DNA of 64,000 nt from Lichina pygmaea (Eukaryota > Ascomycota > Lichinomycetes > Lichinales > Lichinaceae): contig OY730171.1 in NCBI GenBank assembly GCA_963422465.1, positions 5,104,202-5,168,201 on the forward strand, read 5' to 3'. Every line of letters starts with the position of its first letter. The first letter of the stretch is position 1. A program made the translations under genes and the position numbers. The notes beneath the pieces are model-generated. The model worked only from the letters and a program-made list of their open reading frames with translations, was not told the DNA's origin and did no database searches. Below, piece by piece: positions 31,825 to 43,163 of this stretch.

Positions 31825-32211
31825 TTGTCCTTTTGCCGAGAGCTGCAGGTACCCGTGAACGTGGGACAGCTGATTGACTAAGCGCCTTCGAGATGGCTGT
31901 TCACTACCCGCTCATAGTGAGGCCAGCGATGAGCACTACTTATATGGGAGTAGAGACCTGGGACTTGGCCCCTAGACTCTCGGAGCCCACCCCTAGACCC
32001 CTGACCCCTCAGGCACTACTTCTAGACCCCTGACCCCTAAGGGCCCACCCTCTATCATGCACCAGCCAGGCGTGCCGGCTATGAAGTAGGCCTCTCCCGC
32101 GGTGATATTGCATACTGTAGTTAGGCTAGATGATCCCTAATACAGTGTCCCAGACAACACAGAAGAGACCCTCTTCGGGTCGAGCGCCCTCCGTGGGATT
32201 TGGTGCTTCTC

Positions 32212-32475
32212 GTATGTACGTACTTCCGTAGATTGAAGAATTTAAGCTGGTACGTACCGTACCGGCTTAGTCAGATGACGCGAGGCTGATATACTGTACA
32301 GTACAAGTACGGAGTACTTCGTACGTACGAGTACGTACGTATCGTAGGCGTCGAGTCCCGCCGGGCCTCAACGGAGATGTCCTGCCCTGTACGGAGTACT
32401 CGTAGTTGCACGTACAGCACGGCAGTACGTATGTACGTACGTACTGTACATACGTACGTACCTTCGTACCGGTCG
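32212..32475. repeat. Dense GTAC/CGTA cluster upstream of GDP-mannose pyrophosphorylase
   Basis: Within about 260 bp, GTAC recurs many times in self-complementary runs, such as CGTATGTACGTAC, AGTACGGAGTACTTCGTACG and CGTATGTACGTACGTACTGT. It ends about 140 bp before the start codon at 32612. Whether it acts in transcription is unknown; the same words occur in other intergenic regions of the window. Confidence 0.7.
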
Positions 32476-32611
32476 GCTTTCCAAGGACTTTTGAACCCCA
32501 TCGACTGTCTGGCCCAAGGCTCGGAGCTTGTTTTAAGCTCCAAGGGGGTCCAGAGTACGAGAAACATAAAGCCTCCGTCCGACGTGCTCGCGGCGCAAGA
32601 ATTCTGTCGAT

Positions 32612-34047
32612 ATGAAAGGTGAGAGCTTCTCCACATGTCGATGGCCGCACACAAACACCCGATGCCGTACTGATACCAAGATGGACAGCCCTCATTCTTG
32701 TCGGTGGCTTCGGCACCCGGCTCCGTCCATTGGTACGTGAGGTGTGCGCGCGCACGGCGGTCGTGAACGCAAGCCTCGTGGCTGGTTCTGTGACCGGCAG
32801 GCGTGGCCGCTCAGCTTCGATCCAGACCGCCGCAGGACTGATGCCTCTCCAAGACCCTCACGCTCCCGAAGCCGTTGGTCGAGTTTGCCAATCGGCCCAT
32901 GATCTTGCACCAGGTCGAGAGTCTGGCGGCCGCGGGCGTCACCGACATCGTGCTGGCGGTCAACTATCGACCGGACGTCATGGTCTCGGCGCTGAAGAAG
33001 GCAAGCCGCTGTCGTCTCTGGCTGCGCGGTCGAGCCGTCGCTGACTTCTCCCGTCCCGTCCGGCCATCCAGTATGAAGAGGAGTACGGCATCAAGATCGA
33101 GTTCTCGGTCGAGTCGGAGCCGCTGGGCACGGCCGGTCCGCTGAAGCTGGCCGAGAAGATCCTCGGCAAAGACGACAGCCCCTTCTTCGTGCTCAACTCG
33201 GACGTCATCTGCGAGTACCCCTTCAAGCAGTTGGCCAAGTTCCACGCGGCGCACGGCGACGAGGGCACCATCGTCGTGACCAAGGTCGAGGAGCCGTCCA
33301 AGTACGGCGTCGTCGTGCACAAGCCCAACCACGCGAGCCGCATCGACCGCTTCGTCGAGAAGCCCGCCGAGTTCGTCGGCAACCGCATCAACGCCGGCAT
33401 CTACATCCTCAACCCGAGCGTGCTGGACCGGATCGAGCTGCGACCGACGTCGATCGAGCAGGAGACCTTCCCGGCCATCTGCCGGGACGGCCAGCTCCAC
33501 TCCTTCGACCTGGACGGCTTCTGGATGGACGTCGGACAGCCCAAGGACTTCCTCAGCGGCACCTGTCTCTACCTCAGCTCGCTCAGCAAGCGAGGCTCCA
33601 AGAAGCTGGCGCCGTCGAGCGAGCCCTACGTGCACGGCGGCAACGTCTTGATCGATCCGTCGGCGAAGATCGGCAAGAACTGTCGCATCGGGCCGAACGT
33701 GACCATCGGGCCGAACGTCGTCGTCGGCGACGGCGTGCGGCTGCAGCGGTGCGTGCTGCTGGCCGGCAGCAAGGCCAAGGACCACGCCTGGATCAAGTCG
33801 ACCATCGTCGGCTGGAACAGCTCCGTCGGCCGATGGGCTCGGCTCGAGAACGTGTCCGTGCTCGGAGACGACGTCACGATCGGGGACGAGGTCTACGTCA
33901 ACGGCGGATCCATCCTGCCTCACAAGTCGATCAAGCAGAACGTCGACTGTAGGATATCTCCCCGCCCCTCCGATCCCGTCCTCATCCTTGCATTGGACTC
34001 CGGCTGACCTGGGGTCTGTTTTTCTAGCGCCGGCCATCATAATGTAG
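32612..34047 (+). CDS. mpg1: GDP-mannose pyrophosphorylase (mannose-1-phosphate guanylyltransferase)
   Basis: Exons 32612-32618, 32689-32732, 32854-33000, 33072-33948 and 34028-34047 give 364 aa, the usual length of the family. The enzyme makes GDP-mannose from mannose-1-phosphate and GTP in the cytosol, feeding glycosylation, GPI anchors and wall mannan. Visible motifs: [17 protein letters not shown] (nucleotide-binding signature) built from three exons, [44 protein letters not shown], then the left-handed beta-helix hexapeptides ([20 protein letters not shown]) and the terminal IKQNVDSPAIIM. Intron 3 (33001-33071) begins GCAAGC and ends AG, a GC-AG intron; a GT reading would break the frame. 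The first exon is only 7 bp. Confidence 0.95.
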
Positions 34048-34726
34048 GAGAGCTAAAGGATCTACACACCATTCCTGGGGCGCCTTTTACTCTACAGCTC
34101 CTACTCCAATGCGTCCAAGACGGTGTTCTGCTCCGCAAAGTTCTTGGCAGAGACAGGTGGCACTGATCCCGGGCTCCTCTTACAGGGACGACGGAGTACG
34201 TTCGTACATATCCGGCATATATATCTCCGTACCAAGTACGTACCTTGTACCCACCGTCCCACCGGTGCGAGGCCGGTGCGCAGGGATGTTGGAATATTTC
34301 CTGGGGCTTGTACTTACGTACGTATAGTACTGTTGATGCTCGGGTACCTTCCAGCGAAGCTTGCGTATGAGCCACCAGTCAAAATCTGGTTGTTTCTGCG
34401 CAGCGACATCTCCGTCGTACTCTCAGCACAACATCTGTGCCCTGTAAAGATCCCTGTCTTATGGGGGGGTCCGGTGGCACCGCTTTTGCCGTACCGGTAG
34501 ATGGTAAAAGTGGTGAAGTGCCAGTGGGACAGCATACGTCGTACCACGTCGGTCTCCAGCATTCCTGGGCTGTACGGAAGGGTAGCTACACAATGTAACT
34601 GGAGAAGTTTTGCTACCGCAGCTTCATCTAGTGAGGATTCTGGCGTACCTGTTAGCGTCGACAGATTCAGCGGCAGAAATCATCAAGATCGTATGTTCTC
34701 TATAACATACGGTGTGTTTCAATAGA
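34048..34726. other. Intergenic region between convergent genes
   Basis: No gene is seen. GTAC words recur at 34188-34325 (GTACCAAGTACGTACCTTG and others). Confidence 0.6.
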
Positions 34727-35008
34727 TCAGGGGGTATCTGGAGGCAGCACTGGTCCGCCGGCTCCTGCGACGACTTGCTGGACAAGGCACTTGTCTCTCT
34801 GTTTTCTAGTCTGTGCCAATTCGGATGCCACGGCTGGGGCGAGCTCTGGCCCTACATGGTCTACTAGCCAATCCCGGACACGCCGCACTTTATCAGTCAG
34901 CATGTCCGGAGTGTGGCGCTGTCGAGTGCCCGGCGGAGCTGCGGTTGCGGCTACAGCTGGGGCGAGAGCTGGCGTGGAGGATGGAAGTGGCGGCGCGGAG
35001 GACGAAGG

Positions 35009-35056
<48 letters not shown>

Positions 35057-36397
35057 CTGTCTTGACAGTGACGACTGTTTTGGTGGTGGTGATGGTGACG
35101 ACGACGATGATGGTGACACCAGCTCTGAGGGGTGGTAGAATCCGTATGCGTGGCTTCTGCTCGCGGTACAAGCAGCGGTGTTGCTGTTGCCATTGGCAAT
35201 TTCACTGGTATGCTGGTCACCGGGCTTGTCCTTCAGTGACAAGTTCGTCTCTCGACGGATCGGGTGTCGCCGGTGGAGCAATTCGAGCTTCGTCATGCCG
35301 TGTCTGAGCGACTGCCCGAAGACGCGGCCGTTGAAGCATGACAGGGCGACATTGCGAACGAGGACTATATCCTGAGCGCGGAGCATCTGCAGGACGGCAG
35401 ATAGGTCCTGGTACGCAGCTGGCGCTTTTCCTATGTTGATTTGTTTTCTCTCCGGTGCCCGGTGTGGTGGTAGCCACAGATTGATGGCGAACCCCGACCG
35501 TGTCTCGTCCCCGACAAGCATCTCGACAACAGTCATTTCAAGGCCTGCGCGGTGCACACGCACGGCTCGACGAGACCCGATCCGGACGACCCCGACTACG
35601 ACGTTGACGGTCATGGTCTGGGGATAGATGGACTCGATGTATGAGGCGTGGGGAATGTCGTCGATGTCCGCTATCCCACCTACGCGGGGCTTCTGTGCGG
35701 GACTGTGCAGGGACAAGACCTGGGCCGACGCTGTGCTAGCATCGCCAGCGCTATCCGACACTCCGTCATCGTCGGGAACAGCAGTGGGCCCATGGCCTGT
35801 GCTATCTGGCACGCTGTCCGAGAGCATGTTCTGGGAGGAGATCAGGCCCTGGTGCACGGCGAGGACATGCTCATAGAACTGCGACAAGATCTCATCGTCG
35901 GAGCTGCCAAACGAGATGGACTTGGACCTTGCCGGCGTGGCCGCCTGGTCGACATGCTGGTCATGTGGGCTGTATGGCACAGGCAGGGCCATGTCAAGGG
36001 AGATGCTCGAAGAGGTCAAGAAAGATGTTTCCGTACGTTGGGAACATTGTGCTCTGACCGAGAGCCCGTCAGAGGCCGGCCGTGTGCTAGAAGGAGCACA
36101 CGGATACTGCCTGGGCATGGCTTCCGACAGGCTTGGATACAGATCAGGATGATACGACAGCGAAAGGACTCGCCAGGCGGACTGCAGCGGGGAAGGTTTG
36201 ATCATCCATGACGGTGGATCCTGGCCCGCAGATCCAGCTACACACTCTCCAATCCCGCGAGTGTCCCCGTCACCAAGGTATCCCTGGAAAGAACGCAGAA
36301 TCTCACTTGATGGAAGCAGGGCCTCGTCGTCCCAGCATAGATCACGCGCCTCGGGGGCGCCAGCCAGGAAGATGACTCTTTTGTACGATCCAGCCAT
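34727..36397 (-). CDS. OB-fold (nucleic-acid-binding-like) protein
   Basis: A single-exon ORF of 556 aa from ATG 36397 (MAGSYKRVIFLAG). The middle part, about 245-390, has the strand pattern of an OB fold: YIESIYPQTMTVNVVVGVV, then MTVVEMLVGDETRSGFAINL, then LRAQDIVLVRNVALSCFNGRV and GQSLRHGMTKLELLHR. I recall similar OB-fold proteins annotated as nucleic-acid-binding in other filamentous ascomycetes, but the function is unknown. The flanks are low in order: a Ser-rich N-terminal half and, near 450-475, a long poly-Ser tract coded by a GATGAT repeat (plus strand 35010-35055). The C-terminal helix (TDKVRRVRDWLVDHVGPELA) is well formed. Assignment as a single-strand DNA or RNA binder is inferred from fold pattern only. 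Confidence 0.65.
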
Positions 36398-36933
36398 GCT
36401 GCTACATACGCTAGAAAATTCAATGGATCCACGTCATTCGAGAAGCCCGCCTACGTCGTGACGGCTTGATCGATCCATTGGCCCGGCTCACGCCGCGGAA
36501 GGTCTTCGGCTCGGCATCGACGGCCGTGGATCACCGAGCTTCTGCCTCTTGACGGTTGTCAGATGGGAGCAACGCAGTATTGGACCCCGACATTGGCGCA
36601 ACTTCCTCGCGTTCGGATGCCGGTGCCGATGACAATGACAAGGGCAATGGCGGTGGCAAGGCAACCCTCGTACAGGTGAATTGACCGTCAGAACGTCCTC
36701 GTACAAACAGACTGACCGATACGACGCGTAAAAAGCTATACGCGGAGGTTGGCACGGTTGGTACCTGTGCTGCAGCTAAGAGGGAGCAGATGGGCATCAG
36801 AGTAAGAAGTTGCCACCCCCCAGCTGATCCATCTCACTTCGTCGCCGCTTGTAGCCCTACATTGGCACGATTGGGTCAGTGCCGTTGCGGGCTGAGAGGA
36901 CGCACGTGCCAGGACCGGGCGGAGACGCTAGCG
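36398..36933. other. Divergent promoter region
   Basis: About 540 bp between the divergent OB-fold gene and the Apd1/Aim32-type gene. No ORF with a domain and no clear repeat was seen. It must hold both promoters. Confidence 0.55.
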
Positions 36934-38079
36934 ATGGGGCTGAAAGCTGTTTTTGACAAGACCGCCAGTTTCTTCAAGACAAGCTCCAGCAAGACAGGAT
37001 CGGGAGCGATCACTGCGACGCGCGATGCCTTGTTCCCCACCGTCCACCCGGACGTCGACGGTGCGGACTGTGCCGCCGACTGCTCGACCTGCACGGCGAA
37101 ATACCCAAAGAGTTTCAAGATCAACGAAGACGATGAGCTCTACGGCAACATCAAACCGTGGGCCACCCACGTCGTCATCGCGACTGGCAAGTCGGACTGG
37201 TACCGAGCACTCCCGCTCGAGCGTGGCAGTATCATGGAAGCGCTTGGGAAGACCGGGGCTGCTCCGAGGAACGGGGTAAGGTCTCCATCACTCTGTCGGT
37301 GTTGTAGCCTATACACCGCCGCGAGGAAGCTGGAATGTGCACTCGGCTGACATGATCGATGCTCCTTTCCATCGATGAAGCGTCTCATGATCTCGGCATC
37401 GAACATGATCCCTCCGCCAGAATACTACATGGCCGAGAAGGGGCACCAGCCAACCACAGTACTGCTTCTACCTTCCTTCACCTTTGTGGACCACGTGAGA
37501 CCCGCCGACGTCAAAGAACTGTTCGAGGGCTTTGTCGAGCGAGGACCGACGACGACAACGCCCATCAATGATTCCGACGAAATGGCCTCCGCGGCGGAGG
37601 AACAACCCTGGGCTGCCAGAGACAAGGGCGGGAAGAGCTCGGACACATCCCATCAGGCAGAGAAGGAAGACGGCTCGCTCGGCAAGGCCCGTCTGACATC
37701 TCGTCCCTGTCGGCACGCGTACGTGATCCTTCTCTGCTCTCAAGCGAGTCGGGACGCGCGGTGTGGCCAGTCCGCGCCCATCCTGCGCAAGGAGTTTGAA
37801 CGCCATCTGCGACCGTTGGGGCTGCAGCGCGACCTCGACGACGACACACAGCCGGACGGCGTGGGCATCTACTTCGTCAGCCACCTCGGCGGGCACAAGT
37901 ACGGCGCGAACGTGCTCGTATACCGACGAGATGCCGGGCAGGCCATCTGGCTCGGCCGGGTCCGACCCGAGGACTGCGAGGCCATTGTCAAATTCACCGT
38001 GCTGCAGGGCAAGGTGGTCAAGTCTCAGCGACAGCTACGGGGCGGGTTCGATCGGTCAAGAGGGGTGGTCAGTTGGTAG
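36934..38079 (+). CDS. Sucrase/ferredoxin-like protein (Apd1/Aim32 type)
   Basis: Exons 36934-37275 and 37381-38079, intron 105 bp (GTAAGG...GAAG), giving 346 aa. N-terminal cysteines: DCAADCSTCTAKYPKSF. The middle has the conserved ATHVVIATGKSDW, and the second exon starts RLMISASNMIPPP. The thioredoxin-like [2Fe-2S] part has HAYVILLCSQASRDARCGQS and SHLGGHKYGANVLVY, the Cys and His sites that bind the cluster in this family. It ends with QLRGGFDRSRGVVSW. Yeast members are Apd1 (cytosol) and Aim32 (mitochondrial matrix), linked to redox and drug tolerance. I see no clear mitochondrial presequence, so Apd1-like is favoured. An acidic, low-complexity insert (about 175-205) precedes the second domain. 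Confidence 0.88.
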
Positions 38080-39284
38080 GGACAGACGCGTCCGAAGGCG
38101 GGACTGAACAATCCATTCTCTGCAGTCTGACGCTGCAGGAAGGGAAGGCTCTACCCTGTGGATGCTCCCTTTCCTCGCCCCTCTCCCGGTCTAGATGACG
38201 ATGGCGATGATGACAACAAGGTTGGAGAGCACACCAAGTGTGTTTCACGTCGGGCGCTCCCAGTCGTCATCGCTGCATCAAGCTTCACACATCGTGTCTT
38301 TTGCATTCGGAGGGTGAGGCATTGTGTTGTTTCTTGTCGTCGCAGGTATAGAATGCAGGGCGCTGTCTCTCTTTGGTCTGAGTGCGCCACCGCATCTCGA
38401 GACGACTGAGGAGCAGGATCATCATCATCATCATCGCCATCGTCATCTTTGAGAACGACGAGAATAGAGGTGGCGTGTCTGGGCTTACTCCAAGTCGGCC
38501 AAGAAGGAAAGTGGGAAAGACCATCGACTTCTGTTTCGTCTGTAGCTCGGAAGATAATCTAGACCTTCCAATACACAAAACTCCCAAGCTTCGTCTGCTC
38601 TTGAAATCTCCTATGGGGGGTGGGATTTAGATCTTCCTCGAGCTTCTTGCGTGTTCTTCCGTTGGGCCATCAGGATACATCTACATTGCTCTGTTGCCCG
38701 CCGGGAGACGGACGGTCAAGAAGGAAACTGCTGAGATGGTCAAACTGCGTGCTGGCTGTACAGGAGACTAGCTTCTTACTCTGGGCAATGACTTGGGCAT
38801 ATGTACGTACATGCTTTTGTATAAGTGTGTGTGTGTGCGCTTGGGTTGTGGGGAGGGGATAGTGAGAGGGATAGTGAGAGAGAGAAGGCATGTCTTTCCG
38901 ACTTGTCTGTATGTGAGTGAGGAGGGAGAGAGAGAGAGAAAGAGGAATCTGCCACGGCTAAAAAGACAGTCAAGAGAAACCAACAAACGACAGAGCAGAC
39001 TCACCACCCATTTTCCTAACCCCCCAACGGAGCAGCCCAAACCCCCTCCCCCCCCCGGAGAAACAGGCCAAACGCCAAGAAGACGCAAAAACACCCTCTC
39101 GGACGAGACAAGTCACAGACAAGAAACGCGGATCCAAAAAGCAATAAAGTCACCGTGGACGTGCTTGCTCGCTGCGGTCTTTGGCGTCACCATATCATCA
39201 ATCGCCCAATCGCCCGATCGCCCGATCATCAATTGCCCGATCATCAATCACCAGTCATAAGGCTTGGATGAGCAGGGAGTGTAT

Positions 39285-39322
<38 letters not shown>

Positions 39323-39619
39323 GGAGAGAGAGGCACGAGAGGATCGCGGCTCATTGAGAGCATCTTTACCGCGTGGCAGTGATGTCCTGCAGCCTGGTTC
39401 TTGGGTCCGATGCAAGGCCACGGTTCGAGAGCCACGGTTCGAGAGCCACGAACCTTAAACCACGAAACTGCTCGTGCTGTGGCTCGGTGTCTTCCAGACG
39501 GCGACGTGTCATCAGCTCTGAGACATACGCCCTCTACAGCGCCGACACCGGGGCTCGATCGAGTCATTCGTCCACTTGATCGTGATGGAGCACGATGGCC
39601 CGTTCTTCATCCAGGGCCG
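38080..39619. other. Intergenic region with dinucleotide and short repeats
   Basis: Contains GTGT (38826-38837), GA-rich (38925-38945) and CA (about 39287-39322) runs, a 14-bp repeat (CCACGGTTCGAGAG, 39418-39450) and repeats of ATCGCCCGATC (39200-39240). No gene is seen. Confidence 0.6.
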
Positions 39620-42425
39620 TCATGCGGCGCTCTTCTTCTGCGACGCCTGTTCCTTCTCCTTCTTCATGGCCCGCACCACGCCTTCGAGCCTCCGTCGCTC
39701 CTCCTGCTCGGCCTAGAAGATGATGACATTGGTCAGCCGTTGCTACCTTTCGACCTCTCCCCACAGGCACCATTCTCACCCTGAGTGCTTTCGAGCCCTC
39801 GGCTTTCATCTCTCGCATCATCTTTCGGAATTCGTTCCGGAGCACCATCATGCTGGTGTTCTCGACCGGCGCTCCGTTCTCGTCTGATACCCCGCCGCCG
39901 TTTACTCCTCCCGGCGTCGATCCGTTCATGCCGAGCCACTTGAGCTTCTCGTCGTTGAGCTGGCTCTCGGTCGCCTCGCATCGCTCTCTCAGGCTGTCGA
40001 TCGTGCTCTCGAGCTGCTCCCTGTCCCTCTCGAACTCGACGCTCTGCTTCGTCATGGCCTCGTACTCGTCGATCGTCTCGGACAGCTCCTTCTGCAGCTT
40101 GTCGACGCGCTGCTGCAGATCGCCGCCGCTGGTGCTCTCCGACTGCTTCACCGTCTTGAGCGCGGCAATCTCCTCGAGCAGCGAGAGGTTGCGTCGGGCC
40201 AGCTCGTCCATCTCCCTCTGCAGAGCCGGATCGAGCGCGACGCCGACGGCGGCGGCACGCTGGCTGCGAGGGCCCTGGGCCCCATCGAGCTCGGCGCGCG
40301 CAACGGTCGCCTCCGTCTGGAGCCGCACCACCTCGCCCTCCATCTGCTCCATCTCGGTCCGGCCAGCCTCCAGCCTCTGGCTCTTCTCGTCGATCTGTCG
40401 CGTCAACTCGGCCTGGCTCCTGATCAACCTCTCGTTCTCGCGAGTGGCGCCCTGTAGCTCCTGCTGTAGGCTCTGCATCTTGCTCTCGCCCTCTCCGAGC
40501 CGGTCTTGCAGCTCCGACCGCGTTCGCTCGGCGTGATCCTGCAGATCCTGTATCTCGGCCTCGAGCCGCAGTATCTCCTGTTGCCGTTGGGACAAGCCGT
40601 TCATCGCGGCGTGTTCGTCGTTCGCTCGCTGTTCGTCGCGCGCGGCCAGCTCTTTCCTCGCGGCGTCCAGCTTCTCCATCGCCGTGGCGAGTTCGTCCTG
40701 CAGGTTGGCCGTGTCCTGGCGTGAGATCTGAAGCTCCCTCTTCAGCCTGTCGACCTCCTCGGTCAGCTGCGTGACGATGGTGTCCTTGGTCGAGTCCGAC
40801 TGCTGGCTGAGCTCGCGCTGCTGGTGGATCTGCCGACGCAAGATGTCCTTCTCCTGTTCGAGCTTCTCGGCCCGAGCATAGAGCCACTGCACCTTGGCCG
40901 AGAAGGCCTGCAACGAGTAGGGCTCGTAGGCGACCGACTGCCTCCGGGCTTTGTCATCGCCGCCGTGCGTCTCGGCCGACATCAGAATGTCCCAGAGTCC
41001 GCCGAGCACCGTCTCGTACTGCTCCTTGGCCTCCTGCTGTTGCGCCTTCCTGGGAGCCGAAGTCCGCATGTGAGCCTTCAGCAGCTGGAACCCGCCGTGC
41101 AGGCGGGCGAACCGCGTCTTGGGCTCAAGATCCATCGCGCCCATCTCCGACAGGAGATCGTCGTGCGGTATCTGCGATTCGAGCATCAACTGATGCAGCT
41201 CATCGCTCAACGCGCCTACGCCCTCCTTGAGGACGCGCTCGTTGTTCCGCATCCGACCGGCCGTTTCGTGCTGTTGACGAGCCATGGTGTTGAGACCCTT
41301 GGCCAGATAGTGAAGCTGGGCCTGAACGTTCGCCGCGAGCATGTCCAGAGAATCGCCTTCCTGGTGCTGGGGGGGCTCTCCAAAGGACTTTCGCGAACGA
41401 ACATCGGTCTGGAGGATGGCGTCGCGCAGCTGCCTGTTGAGCGATTCCAACGTCTGTTCGATGACCCGGATCGCTTGGATCGACTGGTTCAGCTCCGAGA
41501 CCTGCGGAGGAGGGCCAGCACCGCCCTGTCCGCTCTCGCTATCCTTCCGAAACGCCGTGTAGAGGCTGCCTCTGCCACCGCTACCGCCATTCCTTTCGGT
41601 GGAGGCACGCCTCCCTCCGTTCTGCTGAGGCCGACTGAGCCGTCGCATCCTAGCCGAGCCCTCCTGCGGCGAGAAATCGGGAGGGTATCCATCGAGTTCC
41701 GGGCTCTCGCGGTGCGTCACTTGGAGAATGCCTGCTGTGTGCTGGAGCATCTGCCGCTGCACCTCGGACAGCCGTCTCTCCACTCGCCACAACTCTTGGG
41801 CCAGGTCCTCGCATTTTCGGTTGCTGATGGCGTATTGGTCTTCCGTCTTCTTGTTCAGCTCCTCAACGGTTTCCTTGCTGAATATGACGCTGCGCTGCCT
41901 GCTACGGGCCAGCTTGTCCGCGCCATTTAGGCTTCTGTCCGAGTTGAGTCTGCTCAGCGAGTGCGCCGCGTCCCGGACTTTGGACTCGAGCAGCAGTCTG
42001 CGCCTGGTTGCTTCAGCCCGATTCGAGAGAAGCAGGTATTCCTTCTTGATGTCTTCTAGTTCCTCCAACGACAAAACCTCGAATTCTTGGCTATCGCCGA
42101 TAGCGGTCTCCACCAAGAGATGCATGGCAACTGGGTCCCTGACCTTGATGAGTGCCGAACTACCACGCCGTGACCGGTCCACCTAAAACGGTGTCAGCGA
42201 CCCCAAGCCAACTCTTTCAATCGAGCCTTACGGCGGACGCACTGCTTTATACTTCGGACGGTCGTCGTACGCGTTCTTCAGCATGCTGATGTAGCCATCC
42301 ACAAGATCCCTAGCCGGTGGCTCTGGCGCGCCGAGAGCCTTGGAATCTTGTTCGTTCGCAGTTCCAGGCCAAGGGGCGCCGGACTCGGCAGGATGCGCCG
42401 CCGTCGCCATCTGGCCGGGAGTCAT
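39620..42425 (-). CDS. Up-regulated-during-septation (Usp1-like) coiled-coil protein
   Basis: Exons 42425-42243, 42182-39780 and 39712-39620 (minus) give 892 aa; introns are 60 and 67 bp. The first in-frame ATG is 42425 (MTPGQMATAAHP); an upstream exon cannot be excluded. The domain of this fungal family follows the first junction (RPKYKAVDRSRRGSS, then TAIGDSQEFEVLSLEELEDI, LNKKTEDQYAISNRKCEDLA). Long coiled coils fill roughly 330-840 (LTEEVDRLKRELQISRQD, LQQELQGATRENERLIRSQA). The last exon reads AEQEERRRLEGVVRAMKKEK. The name comes from a conserved fungal domain tied to septation; no enzymatic activity is known. A cytoskeletal or septum scaffold role is inferred from length and coiled coil. 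Confidence 0.8.
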
Positions 42426-43163
42426 GACCGACGGAGACAGTTGCAGTTCAGCGGACGTTGCCAAGCTTGGAATGTCCGTCGGAGTCCATTGCGAGCATTC
42501 ACCATGTCGGATGTGGTCGCGTTCGACTACCAACGCAGGCAAGATCGTTCATCTTGTGCCATCTGGATTCTAAAGGCAGGCCCGGTACGGAAGTACGTAG
42601 GGTCTGATCAGTGTTGGTCTTACATAGCCTTCTCCCTGCCACCGTAATGCAGGTTATGCTGATAATCGCGCAGCGAACGGACCGTGCCCGGGGCCAGGAC
42701 CCGAGTCTAAATCGATAATTGCTGCCAAGACTGGAGACTCGAGTTTCGACTTGGTCGTGCCTGGACGGGGCGAAACCACGCCAGGCTCGCGTATAAGACG
42801 ATCTCACATCCGCTACCACTTACCGAGGTGGCGGTGCACCCTTTCGACTTTGTCGGAGAACTACTCGTACGTACCGATATCAGTCGCCATATACGAGCCA
42901 GGTCACAGCCGCGGAGAGGCAAGTCGACGTCTGTCGAAGAGGCCGGCGGGCGGATGAGCTGACACGTTCGATATTCTTACAGGAGTGCTTGCCCCCAAGT
43001 CTACTCCGTCCATCCGTACGGCACGTGCGTACGGATATGGAAGTCATCAGGCATTGGACCCACTGAGCACGCGCTATGACGTTTGCTTTTTCTCCTTCGA
43101 CCGTCCAAAGTCGTCCGAACGCCACCGGGAAAGCGAAAGCTGGCCGCATAAGTAGTTGATTCT
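42426..43163. other. Divergent promoter region
   Basis: About 740 bp between the Usp1-like gene (minus) and the DUF1992 gene (plus). Short GTAC patches lie at 42586-42600 and 43014-43033. No other gene is seen. Confidence 0.55.

Larger units (their letters stand above)
29329..32611. other. Long intergenic region with simple repeats
   Basis: More than 3 kb without a secure gene. It contains a T-run (29695-29710), a G-run (29993-30003), a 48-bp repeat (30718-30861), a possible small membrane-protein ORF (31079-31234 minus), a G-rich 8-bp repeat (31787-31824), imperfect repeats of CTAGACCCCTGACCCCT (31988-32030) and a dense GTAC cluster (32212-32475). Confidence 0.55.

Noticed and set aside
39418-39450. 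tRNA gene, because of repeated GGTTCGAG words
   Set aside because: It is a 14-bp tandem repeat with no A box and no cloverleaf arms.
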